A stretch of 64,000 nucleotides of DNA from Streptomyces sp. JJ66 (GTDB lineage Bacteria; Actinomycetota; Actinomycetes; Streptomycetales; Streptomycetaceae): assembly GCF_019303495.1 (NCBI RefSeq), contig NZ_JAEVFI010000002.1, forward strand, positions 159,398 through 223,397, written 5' to 3'. A model generated the notes under the pieces. It made no database searches. It worked only from the letters and a program-made list of their open reading frames with translations, and was not told the origin of the DNA. Made by a program: the position numbers and the translations under genes. This document shows, piece by piece, positions 27,428 to 37,552 of this stretch. How positions within the stretch are numbered: position 1 is the stretch's first letter; every line of letters starts with the position of its first letter.

Positions 27428-28096
27428 TCAGATCGCGTTGCGCGGCGGGGTGTCCTTGCGCAAGTGCGGCCGCTCCACCCGGCCCGGACCCCCAAAGCCG
27501 GGGTGCGGGTCCTGGGGCGGCGCGGACTGCTGGGGCGGGGGCGCGTCCTGCGGCGGGTCCCAGTGGCGCAGTGCCCCGGACTCGATCGCGATCTGCTCGC
27601 GCAGGCCGTCCAGTTCGTCGGCGTGGTGGCGGCGGGCGCGGTCCTGCGCGGCGAAGCGCAGCGAGTCGGCGGACTGGCGGATCCCGGCGGCGCGCTCCCG
27701 CAGCTCGGGCAGGCGGACGGCGATGCGGGCGCGGTCCGGTTCACGGTCCATCAGCGCGCCCATCTCGCGGTCGAGTACGCGGGCGTGCTCGTGCAGGCGG
27801 TCGAGCAGGCCGAGGGCCTCGGTGAGCGCGTCGTCCCCGTCGCGGGCGGCGGCCAGCTCGCGGCGGGTGCTGTCCACGGAGTTCCGCAGCTCCAGCCGGG
27901 TGCGGGCCAGTTCACCCACGGGGCCGAACTGGGCGGAGCGGGCGCGCAGGGCGGTGGTGTCGATGGTGCGGCGGACCTCGGTGCTCGCGCGTTCCATGCC
28001 GCGTCCCACGGCCCGGACGGCCTTGATCGTCGCGATCACGCCGAGCGTCACGAAGAGCAGGAGGAACAGCACCCCCAGCGCCGCCGCGAACTCCAT
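27428..28096 (-). CDS. Membrane-anchored coiled-coil hypothetical protein
   Basis: 222 residues. It starts with one membrane helix (MEFAAALGVLFLLLFVTLGV), followed by a long charged helical region rich in Arg, Glu and Ala with heptad-like spacing (about residues 60-175). The tail is Pro-rich. The topology is probably N-out/C-in or a short N-terminal anchor with a cytoplasmic coiled coil. I do not recognise a named family; such proteins next to leuS are common in Streptomyces. It is 147 bases downstream of leuS on the same strand. Confidence 0.75.
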   Translation of the reverse strand: MEFAAALGVLFLLLFVTLGVIATIKAVRAVGRGMERASTEVRRTIDTTALRARSAQFGPVGELARTRLELRNSVDSTRRELAAARDGDDALTEALGLLDRLHEHARVLDREMGALMDREPDRARIAVRLPELRERAAGIRQSADSLRFAAQDRARRHHADELDGLREQIAIESGALRHWDPPQDAPPPQQSAPPQDPHPGFGGPGRVERPHLRKDTPPRNAI

Positions 28097-28243
28097 GGGA
28101 ACGCCTCCGTCCGTCGCCTGCCGAACTGTCGCCTGCCGACCCGCTCCTTCCAGCGTACGGGCTGCGGGAGGGTGCGGGGGCGCGCCGGACCCCGACCGCC
28201 CCCGCAGCCCGCCCCGTAGGGGGCGCCGCCGGGCCGCGCCCGG

Positions 28244-31117
<2,874 letters not shown>

Positions 31118-31157
31118 GTCCTGTGGGCTCCATCGTCTCGTCTCTGCCTGCGAAATG

Positions 31158-31181
31158 AAAAATCCCCTCGCTCAGGAGGGG
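31158..31181 (-). terminator. Attenuator hairpin in the leuS leader
   Basis: On the minus strand CCCCTC-ctgagc-GAGGGG is followed by ATTTTT, a compact intrinsic terminator, rare in form for this GC-rich genome. It lies between the leader peptide stop (31216) and the leuS start (31117), where an attenuator belongs. Confidence 0.75.
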
Positions 31182-31215
31182 GTGGCCGCGCGGTTCGGCC
31201 CTTGCGGGGGCTGAA

Positions 31216-31254
31216 TCAGCGCGGCCGGCCAAGCAGAAGGCGTACGGCACGCAT
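31216..31254 (-). CDS. Leucine-rich leader peptide of leuS
   Basis: ATG 31254 to TGA 31216 codes for MRAVRLLLGRPR. Three adjacent Leu codons (CTT CTG CTT) sit in the middle; CTT is very rare in this GC-rich coding style, which is what an attenuation sensor would use. The peptide ends 35 bases before the terminator-like hairpin and 98 bases before leuS. A ribosome stalled at the Leu codons for lack of charged tRNA-Leu would be placed to block terminator folding. Leucine leader peptides are established for leuA-type operons in bacteria; the function here is inferred from layout. Confidence 0.72.
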   Translation of the reverse strand: MRAVRLLLGRPR

Positions 31255-31336
31255 GGGGTCAGGGTAGCGCAACCGCCGCATGGCTCTCCGCCGGGTTTCG
31301 CGAGAGGGGCGGGCGAAAAGAGCGGGGCGAAAGAGA

Positions 31337-31365
31337 TAAGGGCGACGCGGCTCGCGTCGCCCTTA
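31337..31365. terminator. Terminator hairpin downstream of tRNA-Ala
   Basis: A perfect 13-base stem (TAAGGGCGACGCG and complement) with a three-base loop lies directly after the 3' end of the tRNA-Ala gene on the minus strand. Confidence 0.85.
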
Positions 31366-31370
31366 GGGTG

Positions 31371-31443
<73 letters not shown>

Positions 31444-31566
31444 GGGTTTGGTCCTCCGCGGGTTTTCCCCGCGGCGGCGTCGCCCACTCTACACGGCTCC
31501 GCGCGCCGGTTGCCAAATCCGTTCCGGCCTCGGCCGCTCAGCGACTCGACCCCGGCTGCTCGGACG

Positions 31567-31643
31567 GACAGACGGTCAGCCGGCCAGAAGGCCAGAAGGT
31601 CAGAAGGTCAGAAGGTCAGCCGGCCAGAAGGTCAGACGGTCAC
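31567..31643. repeat. Eight-base tandem repeat at the end of the zinc-ribbon gene
   Basis: The octamer G(T/C)CAGAAG and close variants (GTCAGCCG, GTCAGACG) repeat nine times without gaps. The array starts a few bases inside the 3' end of the zinc-ribbon gene (stop 31632-31634) and runs into the spacer before the tRNA-Ala gene. A period of eight is not compatible with a coding frame. Confidence 0.85.
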
Positions 31644-31865
31644 GAACGAGTAGAAGCGCTTGAGCGTGCAGTGCTCCTCCAGCAGGCGGCCGTAGATGGG
31701 TTCGCCCTCCAGCTCGCGGTACGTCTCGATCGGGTCGCCGACTATGATCAGCGCCCGCGCGCACTCCACACACCAGTACTGGTAGCGGGCGTTCAGCGGC
31801 TCCATGTCGCGGACGATGGGCGTGCCACTCGCGCACCAGTCGCACTTTCTGCTGTGCGCGCCCAT
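31632..31865 (-). CDS. Small zinc-ribbon hypothetical protein
   Basis: 77 residues from ATG 31865 (an in-frame ATG at 31877 would add four). Two Cys pairs, CDWC near residue 8 and CVEC near residue 33, are spaced as a treble-clef/zinc ribbon. The rest (YQYWCVECARALIIVGDP, then a helical part) has no known domain. It sits between two tRNA-Ala(GGC) genes on the same strand. The 3' end runs into an octamer tandem repeat. The function is unknown; a nucleic-acid or protein-binding role is only suggested by the zinc ribbon. Confidence 0.72.
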   Translation of the reverse strand: MGAHSRKCDWCASGTPIVRDMEPLNARYQYWCVECARALIIVGDPIETYRELEGEPIYGRLLEEHCTLKRFYSFVTV

Positions 31866-32132
31866 GTCAGGCCCCACCCGTCTCGGCTATGGCCCCGGCC
31901 CGGCCCGGTGTAGGCACGCTCGGGGTGGCCGTCGGCGTCGGAGCGAGCTGGCCCTCGCGTGAGCGGTGGATGCGCCTGGGCACCGCGGCGTCCCTCCCCT
32001 TTCGGGCTGTTCCCCCTGCTGCGCTGACGATTCTGCCACGTTACAGCCGCGTACAGCAGAGCACCGGGCGGCGGTACACGACGAGGGCGACCCCGCCCGC
32101 GTCACCGCGAAACAAGATCGCCCTCATACCCG
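31866..32132. other. Intergenic region between the zinc-ribbon gene and the second tRNA-Ala
   Basis: It holds the tRNA terminator-like hairpin described separately and presumably the promoter of the zinc-ribbon gene. No ORF on either strand has a ribosome binding site and normal codon pattern. Confidence 0.5.
32083..32125. terminator. Hairpin downstream of the second tRNA-Ala
   Basis: An eight-base stem (GAGGGCGA and complement) encloses a 27-base loop directly after the tRNA-Ala at 32133-32205 on the minus strand. The stem end shares the GGGCGA sequence with the terminator of the other tRNA-Ala copy. Confidence 0.6.
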
Positions 32133-32205
<73 letters not shown>

Positions 32206-32338
32206 ATGCTCCCGGCTTTCCGACCATCGGCCGCGCCGTGAACGAGAAGAACTGTACCTGGTGACCTGCCCGAACGTGAAATCCGCCCAGGCTGGTCACC
32301 CCGGAGTGCCGGGCGCGCGGCCGTCGGCCCGGGCCGCG

Positions 32339-32974
32339 TCAGTCGTCGTCGCCGAGGACGGGCTCGGGCAGGCTGCCCGCGTTGTGCTCCAGCAGCCGCC
32401 AGCCGCGCAGGCTCTCCCCCAGCACGGACCACGAGCAGTTCGACAGGCCGCCCAGCGCCTCCCACGCGTCCGGGGGCAGACCGATCAGCCGTCCGATGGT
32501 GGTGCGGATGGTGCCGCCGTGGCTGACGACGACCAGCGTGCCGCCGTCGGGCAGCTTGTCGGCGCCGCGCTCAACGATCGGCGCCGCCCGGTCGGCGACC
32601 TCCGTCTCCAGCTCACCGCCACCGCGCCGCACCGGCTCGCCGCGCTTCCACGCGGCGTACTGCTCGCCGTAGCGCCCCACGATCTCCTCGTGCGTGAGCC
32701 CCTGCCACTTCCCCGCGTACGTCTCCCGCAGGTTCTCGTCGTGGTGGACGTCCAGACCGGTCAGCGCGGCCAGCTCGGCGGCGGTGGCGCGGGCCCGGCT
32801 GAGGTCGGAGGAGAGGATCGCGTCGGGCCCCAGCGCGGCCAGCAGGCGCGCGGCGCGCCGGGCCTGGCTCAGGCCCTCCGTCGTCAGCGGGATGTCCGTG
32901 GAGCCCTGGAAGCGGCGCTCCAGGTTCCACGACGTCTGCCCGTGCCGCCACAGGACGATCTTGCGGCCGCGCAT
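32339..32974 (-). CDS. Histidine phosphatase family protein (phosphoglycerate mutase-like)
   Basis: 211 residues. The catalytic RHG motif is in VLWRHGQTSWNLERRFQG; the second active-site His lies in VVVSHGGTIRTTIGRLIG; the acid/Arg region LSSDLSRARATAAELAALTG is present. This is the histidine phosphatase superfamily, which includes cofactor-dependent phosphoglycerate mutases and many phosphatases. The substrate is unknown; the residues fit a phosphatase better than the glycolytic mutase. The ATG overlaps the rsfS stop (ATGA), and the pair is co-translated. Such linkage to rsfS and nadD is conserved in Streptomyces. Confidence 0.9.
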   Translation of the reverse strand: MRGRKIVLWRHGQTSWNLERRFQGSTDIPLTTEGLSQARRAARLLAALGPDAILSSDLSRARATAAELAALTGLDVHHDENLRETYAGKWQGLTHEEIVGRYGEQYAAWKRGEPVRRGGGELETEVADRAAPIVERGADKLPDGGTLVVVSHGGTIRTTIGRLIGLPPDAWEALGGLSNCSWSVLGESLRGWRLLEHNAGSLPEPVLGDDD

Positions 32975-33420
32975 CAGGGGCGCTCCTCCGCGTCTGCGGC
33001 CTGCTGGTCACCGTCCTGATCGGCGTCCTGGCCGCCGTCCTTCGTCCGGGTGGCCCGCGCGTCCTCGGGCAGCTCCAGCTCGGGGCAGTCCTTCCACAGC
33101 CGCTCCAGGGCATAGAAGACACGCTCCTCCTCGTGCTGGACGTGCACGACGATGTCAACGTAGTCGAGCAGCACCCAGCGCCCGTCGCGCTCGCCCTCCC
33201 GGCGGACGGGCTTGGCCTTCAGCTCCTTGAGCAGCTTCTCCTCGATCCCGTCCACGATCGACTTGACCTGTCGGTCGTTGGGCGCCGAGGCGAGCAGGAA
33301 GGCGTCGGTGATGGAGAGCACATCGCTGACGTCGTAGGCGACGACATCGTGCGCGAGCTTGTCGGCGGCTGCCTGGGCGGCGGCGTTGATCAGCTCAAGG
33401 GAGCGGTCGGTGGCGGTCAC
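32974..33420 (-). CDS. rsfS: Ribosome silencing factor RsfS
   Basis: 148 residues if started at GTG 33420 (MTATDRSLELINAAAQAAADKLA), the usual Streptomyces N-terminus. A longer start at GTG 33474 has a better ribosome binding site (GGAG, seven bases upstream) and would give 166 residues; I cannot decide between them. The core VAYDVSDVLSITDAFLLASAPNDRQVKSIVD and DYVDIVVHVQHEEERVFYALERLWKDCP is the RsfS/Iojap signature. RsfS binds ribosomal protein L14 and blocks subunit joining under starvation. The acidic C-terminal tail is dispensable in the family. Confidence 0.93.
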   Translation of the reverse strand: MTATDRSLELINAAAQAAADKLAHDVVAYDVSDVLSITDAFLLASAPNDRQVKSIVDGIEEKLLKELKAKPVRREGERDGRWVLLDYVDIVVHVQHEEERVFYALERLWKDCPELELPEDARATRTKDGGQDADQDGDQQAADAEERP

Positions 33421-33510
33421 AGGCGCTGGCTTTCGGTCGGTGGACACGGACACATGACCTGTCAAGGGTCTCACGACCCACTCCGTGCCCCCGCGCCGAC
33501 GCCGCCAGGC

Positions 33511-35379
33511 TCAGCCGCCGTAGTCCGTGCCCAGGACGACCGTGACATCCGCGTTGGCCGCGCCCTGCCCCTGTTCCACCGCCTTGGCGGGCAGCCCGAG
33601 CGTCAGGGCCACCCCCTCGGCCTTCGCGGCGTCGGCCTCGTCGGCGTAGGTGACGACGCTGGTGGACGCCGTCTTCTCGGCCTCGCGGGCCGGGACGACG
33701 GTGTAGCCGCCATTGACGAGGGTGACCTGGGCGCTCTGGGCGCTCGCCGCCTCACCGGTGGCGTTGCGCACGCTGACGCGGACGGCCGCGCCCGGGTCGG
33801 AGTTGCGCACGGTGCCGCCCAGCACCTCCCGGACCATGCCGCGAGCCGTCTCATCGCTCAGCGTGCCGTTGTCCTCGACCGGCAGCACGCGGGTGTCGAG
33901 CTTGCCCTGGTCCGCGTAACCGGCCAGCTCGGCGAGGACGGCGCCGAGCTGGGCCTCGGACAGCGACGGGTCCAGCACCTGGAGCAGCGACGCGACGGTG
34001 GCCGTGGCCGCGTCCGGGTCGGTGGACAGCTCGCGCAGCACGGCGTCCAGCACCTGGCCGAACCGGGACAGTTGGCTGGTCTGCGGCTCGTCCTCGGCCC
34101 GGTGGGTGGCGTAGGCGACGGCGGCGACGCCGTTCAGCTCGCGGCCCTTCCCCTCGTTCACCAGCGCCGGGTCGCCCTTCTCGGCCCCGGGCACGGTGGT
34201 GTCGGCGTCTAGCGTGATGCCGCCGACGGCCTCCACGAGGTTCTTCAGGTAGGGCGTGTCCAGGCGCCAGGAACCCTCGATGCCGGTGCCGAACAGGTTA
34301 CCGAGCGCGTCCCGGGTAGCGCCGACGCCCTGGCCGTCGAAGGACTCGCCGAGGGTGGTCGTCGTGCCGTCGTCCGAGGTCAGCGCGAGCGCGTTCGGCA
34401 GCAGCACGGCGGTGCCGCGCCCGGCGGTGTCGTTGCCGACCAACAGCGCGGTGGAGATCTCCTCGGTGTCGGTGTCGCGCAGGTGGACCACGACCACGTT
34501 GCGCTCCTCGGCGGGCGCGGCGGCGGTCTCGGCGTCGCCCTCGCCGACGCCGGGCAGGTTGCCGGTGGCCCACAGCAAGCCGGTGCCGCCGCCGAGCAGC
34601 AGCACGGCGGCCACGACGAGCGCGATGGTGCGGTGGCGGCCGCGCCGCTTGGCCTCCTCGCGCCGCTCGGTGCGGCTCTCGCTGAACTTCAGCCAGTCGA
34701 TGACGTCTTCGGACTCGTCGTTGTCCTCCTCGATGAAGGCGAACTGCTCGGTCCGGTACTCCGGCACGTCGCCCGGGCCCGGTGCGCCCGCCTCGTCCGC
34801 GCGGCTGGGCTCGTGCGGGGTGCCTGACTCAGGCGCGGTGCCCGTCTCGCCCGCCGGGGCTGACCCGTCCCCGGGGCCTGGCTCGTGCGGGGTGCCCGCC
34901 TCGCCCGGGGCGGGCGTGTCGTACGGGGCGGGCGTGTCGTACGGGGCGGGCGTGTCGTACGGGTGGGTGTACGGCTGCTCATACGGCTGGGCGTAGGGCT
35001 GCTCGGGCGCGGCGGGCTGGGGGTCGGCGTAGGGCGGCTGGTAGCCACCGTAGGGGTCGTAGGCGTCGTACTCCGACGCCGGTGGATGCGGCTGCTGGGG
35101 CAGCCACGCCGTCTCGCCGGACTGCCCGGTGGGCTGCTGGCCGGTGTACGAGGCGTAGCTGGAAGGCTGTTGCCCGTACGCGTCCTGGCCGTAGGGTCCG
35201 GTGGCGTCGTACCCGGGGCCGGGCTGGGCCTCGTAGCCGGGGTCACCGTAGGACAGCGGCGCGGGCTCCTGGGGGGCGTAGGGGTCCTGCGGGGCGTACG
35301 GGTCGTGGTAGACCGGGCGGCCGTACTCGTCGTACCCGGCGAAGTGCCCCTGACCGTACGGGTCGTGTCGGTCGCTCAA
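33511..35379 (-). CDS. LytR-CpsA-Psr (LCP)-like membrane protein, divergent
   Basis: 622 residues from TTG 35379. The order is a long disordered N-terminus rich in Tyr, Pro, Asp and Gly with three TPAPYD repeats, one membrane helix (TIALVVAAVLLLGGGTGLLW, about residue 330), an LCP-like domain (NVVVVHLRD, LDTPYLKNLVEAVGGITLD, AAVAYATHRAED) and a C-terminal LytR_C domain (VRVSVRNATGEAASAQ). LCP enzymes transfer glycopolymers to peptidoglycan. The usual IPRDT-type motif is replaced by LLPNAL and YVRxR by YATHR, so catalytic Arg residues seem missing. By position it corresponds to the Streptomyces LCP (PdtA-like) gene next to nadD and rsfS. It starts 13 bases after nadD. Confidence 0.82.
   Translation of the reverse strand: MSDRHDPYGQGHFAGYDEYGRPVYHDPYAPQDPYAPQEPAPLSYGDPGYEAQPGPGYDATGPYGQDAYGQQPSSYASYTGQQPTGQSGETAWLPQQPHPPASEYDAYDPYGGYQPPYADPQPAAPEQPYAQPYEQPYTHPYDTPAPYDTPAPYDTPAPGEAGTPHEPGPGDGSAPAGETGTAPESGTPHEPSRADEAGAPGPGDVPEYRTEQFAFIEEDNDESEDVIDWLKFSESRTERREEAKRRGRHRTIALVVAAVLLLGGGTGLLWATGNLPGVGEGDAETAAAPAEERNVVVVHLRDTDTEEISTALLVGNDTAGRGTAVLLPNALALTSDDGTTTTLGESFDGQGVGATRDALGNLFGTGIEGSWRLDTPYLKNLVEAVGGITLDADTTVPGAEKGDPALVNEGKGRELNGVAAVAYATHRAEDEPQTSQLSRFGQVLDAVLRELSTDPDAATATVASLLQVLDPSLSEAQLGAVLAELAGYADQGKLDTRVLPVEDNGTLSDETARGMVREVLGGTVRNSDPGAAVRVSVRNATGEAASAQSAQVTLVNGGYTVVPAREAEKTASTSVVTYADEADAAKAEGVALTLGLPAKAVEQGQGAANADVTVVLGTDYGG
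34907..34960. repeat. Three perfect 18-base tandem repeats in the LCP gene
   Basis: GGGGCGGGCGTGTCGTAC occurs three times without change. In the minus-strand gene it codes for repeated TPAPYD in the disordered cytoplasmic part. The perfect identity at synonymous sites points to recent expansion. Confidence 0.9.
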
Positions 35380-35392
35380 GACTGCCGCCCCT

Positions 35393-36022
35393 TCAGCTGT
35401 TCGGTACCGACGGCTCCCGGTACAGCCCGCGCTTGGTGATGTAGCGCACGACGCCGTCCGGGACGAGATACCAGACCGGGTCGCCCTGCGCCACTCTCGC
35501 CCGGCAGTCCGTCGAGGAGATGGCCAGCGCGGGGATCTCGACGAGGGAGACGCCGCCGTCCGGCAGACCGGGGTCGGCGAGGTGGTGACCGGGGCGGGTG
35601 ACGCCGATGAAGTGGGCGAGCGAGAACAGCTCACCGGCGTTGCGCCAGGTGAGGATCTGCGCGAGCGCGTCGGCGCCGGTGATGAAGAACAGGTCGTCGT
35701 CCGGGTGCAGGGCGCGCAGGTCCCGCAGGGTGTCGATCGTGTACGTCCGCCCGGGCCGGTCGATGTCCAGGCGGCTGACCGAGAACTGGGGGTTGGACGC
35801 GGTGGCGATGACCGTCATCAGGTAGCGGTCCTCGGCGGGTGAGACGACCTGGTGGGTCTTCTGCCACGGCTGCCCGGTGGGCACGAAGACGACCTCGTCG
35901 AGGGCGTACCGGGCCGCGACCTCGCTGGCGGCGACCAGGTGGCCGTGGTGGATCGGGTCGAACGTCCCGCCCATCACGCCGAGCCGCCGCTTGCCGGTCC
36001 GGGGCACTATGTGCTCTGCCAT
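35393..36022 (-). CDS. nadD: Nicotinate-nucleotide adenylyltransferase
   Basis: 209 residues with the nucleotidyl-transferase signature [12 protein letters not shown] (about 19-30), [11 protein letters not shown] and the C-terminal ISSTDCRAR motif. NadD adenylylates nicotinate mononucleotide in NAD biosynthesis. The ATG at 36022 gives the normal length. It is the first gene of a nadD-LCP-rsfS-phosphatase run on the minus strand. The identity is secure. Confidence 0.96.
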   Translation of the reverse strand: MAEHIVPRTGKRRLGVMGGTFDPIHHGHLVAASEVAARYALDEVVFVPTGQPWQKTHQVVSPAEDRYLMTVIATASNPQFSVSRLDIDRPGRTYTIDTLRDLRALHPDDDLFFITGADALAQILTWRNAGELFSLAHFIGVTRPGHHLADPGLPDGGVSLVEIPALAISSTDCRARVAQGDPVWYLVPDGVVRYITKRGLYREPSVPNS

Positions 36023-36060
36023 GCGCTGACCCTAACGCCGTCCCGCGCGTCGGAGACGGC

Positions 36061-36228
36061 TCAGCGGTCCCGGTTGAAGCGGGTGGTCACCCACAGCAGC
36101 AACAGCAGCATGCCCAGTCCGATGCCGCCGATCAGGTACGGGTTGAGGCTGGCGTGCTGGCCGCCGTGCTCACCGGTCTGGGCCAGGAGGGCGAGGGCGT
36201 CGGCGGAGCTGGGGAGAGTCATCGTCAT
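36061..36228 (-). CDS. Small single-helix membrane protein
   Basis: 55 residues from ATG 36228 (a second ATG two codons later). The C-terminal half is one membrane helix (YLIGGIGLGMLLLLLWVTT) ending in the basic FNRDR, so the C-terminus is probably cytoplasmic. The N-terminal half has SADALALLAQTGEHGGQHA. No family is recognised. It sits 38 bases upstream of nadD on the same strand and is divergent from the M48 peptidase. Presence of a clear helix, normal codon pattern and position support a real gene. Confidence 0.68.
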   Translation of the reverse strand: MTMTLPSSADALALLAQTGEHGGQHASLNPYLIGGIGLGMLLLLLWVTTRFNRDR

Positions 36229-36394
36229 GGGACCTTGTCGTGTGATCGTCGCTGGAGGCTGAGCACATGGTAAGCGGACGGGTTTCTCGCGACGGGCGCA
36301 CCCACCCCGTAGGCTGGGCGGACCAGCCGTGCGGCTGGCCGGGCAGGGCCTGTGAGGGGACGGGCCACAGCAGACCCGCTTCTTAGGGGGCCGA

Positions 36395-37468
36395 ATGAGT
36401 GACAGCAATCCCACGACCGACGAACGCCTGCCGGGCCGCAACCGGCGGCGCTTCCCCGGGATCTCCTCCCGGGCCTACGAGCACCCGGCCGACCGGTCCG
36501 CGCTGGTCGCCCTGCGCAAGCTGACCGGCTTCGACACCGTCTTCAAGACCCTCAGCGGCCTGCTGCCCGAGCGCAGCCTGCGCCTGCTGTTCCTGTCGGA
36601 CTCGGTGCGGGTGAGCGACCAGCAGTTCGCGCACCTCAATGTCATGCTGCGCGACGCCTGCTACATCCTGGACCTGGAGAAGGTCCCGCCGATGTACGTC
36701 ACGCAGAACCCGCAGCCGAACGCCATGTGCATCGGCCTGGACGAGCCGATCATCGTGGTGTCCACGGGCCTGGTGGAACTGCTGGACGAGGAGGAGATGC
36801 GTGCTGTCATCGGCCATGAGGTCGGGCACGCGCTCTCCGGGCACGCCGTCTACCGCACGATCCTGCTGTTCCTGACCAGTCTCGCGGTGAAGGTCGCCTG
36901 GATTCCGCTGGGCAACGTGGCGATCATGGCGCTGGTGACGGCGCTGCGCGAGTGGTTCCGCAAGTCGGAGCTGTCCGCGGACCGCGCGGGGCTGCTCGTC
37001 GGGCAGGACTTGGCGGCGTCGATGCGCGGGCTGATGAAGATCGCGGGCGGCAACCACCTGCACGAGATGAACGTGGACGCGTTCCTCGCCCAGGCCGAGG
37101 AGTACGAGGCGGGCGGCGACCTGCGCGACTCGGTGCTGAAGATCCTCAACGTGCTGCCGCGCAGTCACCCGTTCACCACCGTGCGGGCGGCGGAGCTGAA
37201 GAAGTGGGCCGAAAGCCGCGACTACCAGCGGCTGATGGACGGCCACTACCCGCGCCGGAACGAGGACGGGGACACCTCGGTCTCCGGCTCCTTCCGCGAG
37301 TCGGCCGACCACTACCGCGAGTCGGCCCGGACGAGCAAGGACCCGCTGGTGGGTCTGATGCGCGACCTGGCGGGCGGCGCCGGAGATCTCGGCGGCAAGC
37401 TGCGCGACTTCGCCACCGGGGGACGCCGGGCGAACGGCGGCGGGGAGCCGCCGCGCGAGGAGCGGTAG
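36395..37468 (+). CDS. M48 family metallopeptidase
   Basis: 357 residues. The zinc motif HEVGH (His141, Glu142, His145) is preceded by MRAVIG and followed by a hydrophobic hairpin (YRTILLFLTSLAVKVAW, GNVAIMALVTAL). The third ligand is in KSELSADRAG. This is the M48B (HtpX-like) layout with active site in the cytoplasm. HtpX degrades misfolded membrane proteins. The C-terminus is Gly/Arg-rich. ATG 36395 has GGGGG upstream. A perfect hairpin 23 bases after the stop terminates it. It is divergent from the small membrane protein gene and nadD. Confidence 0.9.
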   Translation: MSDSNPTTDERLPGRNRRRFPGISSRAYEHPADRSALVALRKLTGFDTVFKTLSGLLPERSLRLLFLSDSVRVSDQQFAHLNVMLRDACYILDLEKVPPMYVTQNPQPNAMCIGLDEPIIVVSTGLVELLDEEEMRAVIGHEVGHALSGHAVYRTILLFLTSLAVKVAWIPLGNVAIMALVTALREWFRKSELSADRAGLLVGQDLAASMRGLMKIAGGNHLHEMNVDAFLAQAEEYEAGGDLRDSVLKILNVLPRSHPFTTVRAAELKKWAESRDYQRLMDGHYPRRNEDGDTSVSGSFRESADHYRESARTSKDPLVGLMRDLAGGAGDLGGKLRDFATGGRRANGGGEPPREER

Positions 37469-37491
37469 GCACGCGGCACCCGCACCCCACA

Positions 37492-37518
37492 GGCGGTGAC
37501 CCGGCGCGGGTCACCGCC
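37492..37518. terminator. 12-bp hairpin after the M48 peptidase
   Basis: GGCGGTGACCCG and its complement flank GCG, followed by TTTCC. It lies between the convergent M48 gene and the next minus-strand gene. Confidence 0.88.
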
Positions 37519-37552
37519 TTTCCGCGTGGCTGACGTGAGGCCCGGGCGTGCG

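Noticed and set aside
31118..31370. A T-box riboswitch upstream of leuS
   Set aside because: T-boxes occur upstream of some actinobacterial synthetase genes, but no T-box sequence, specifier loop or suitable antiterminator is seen. The leucine leader peptide explains the region better.
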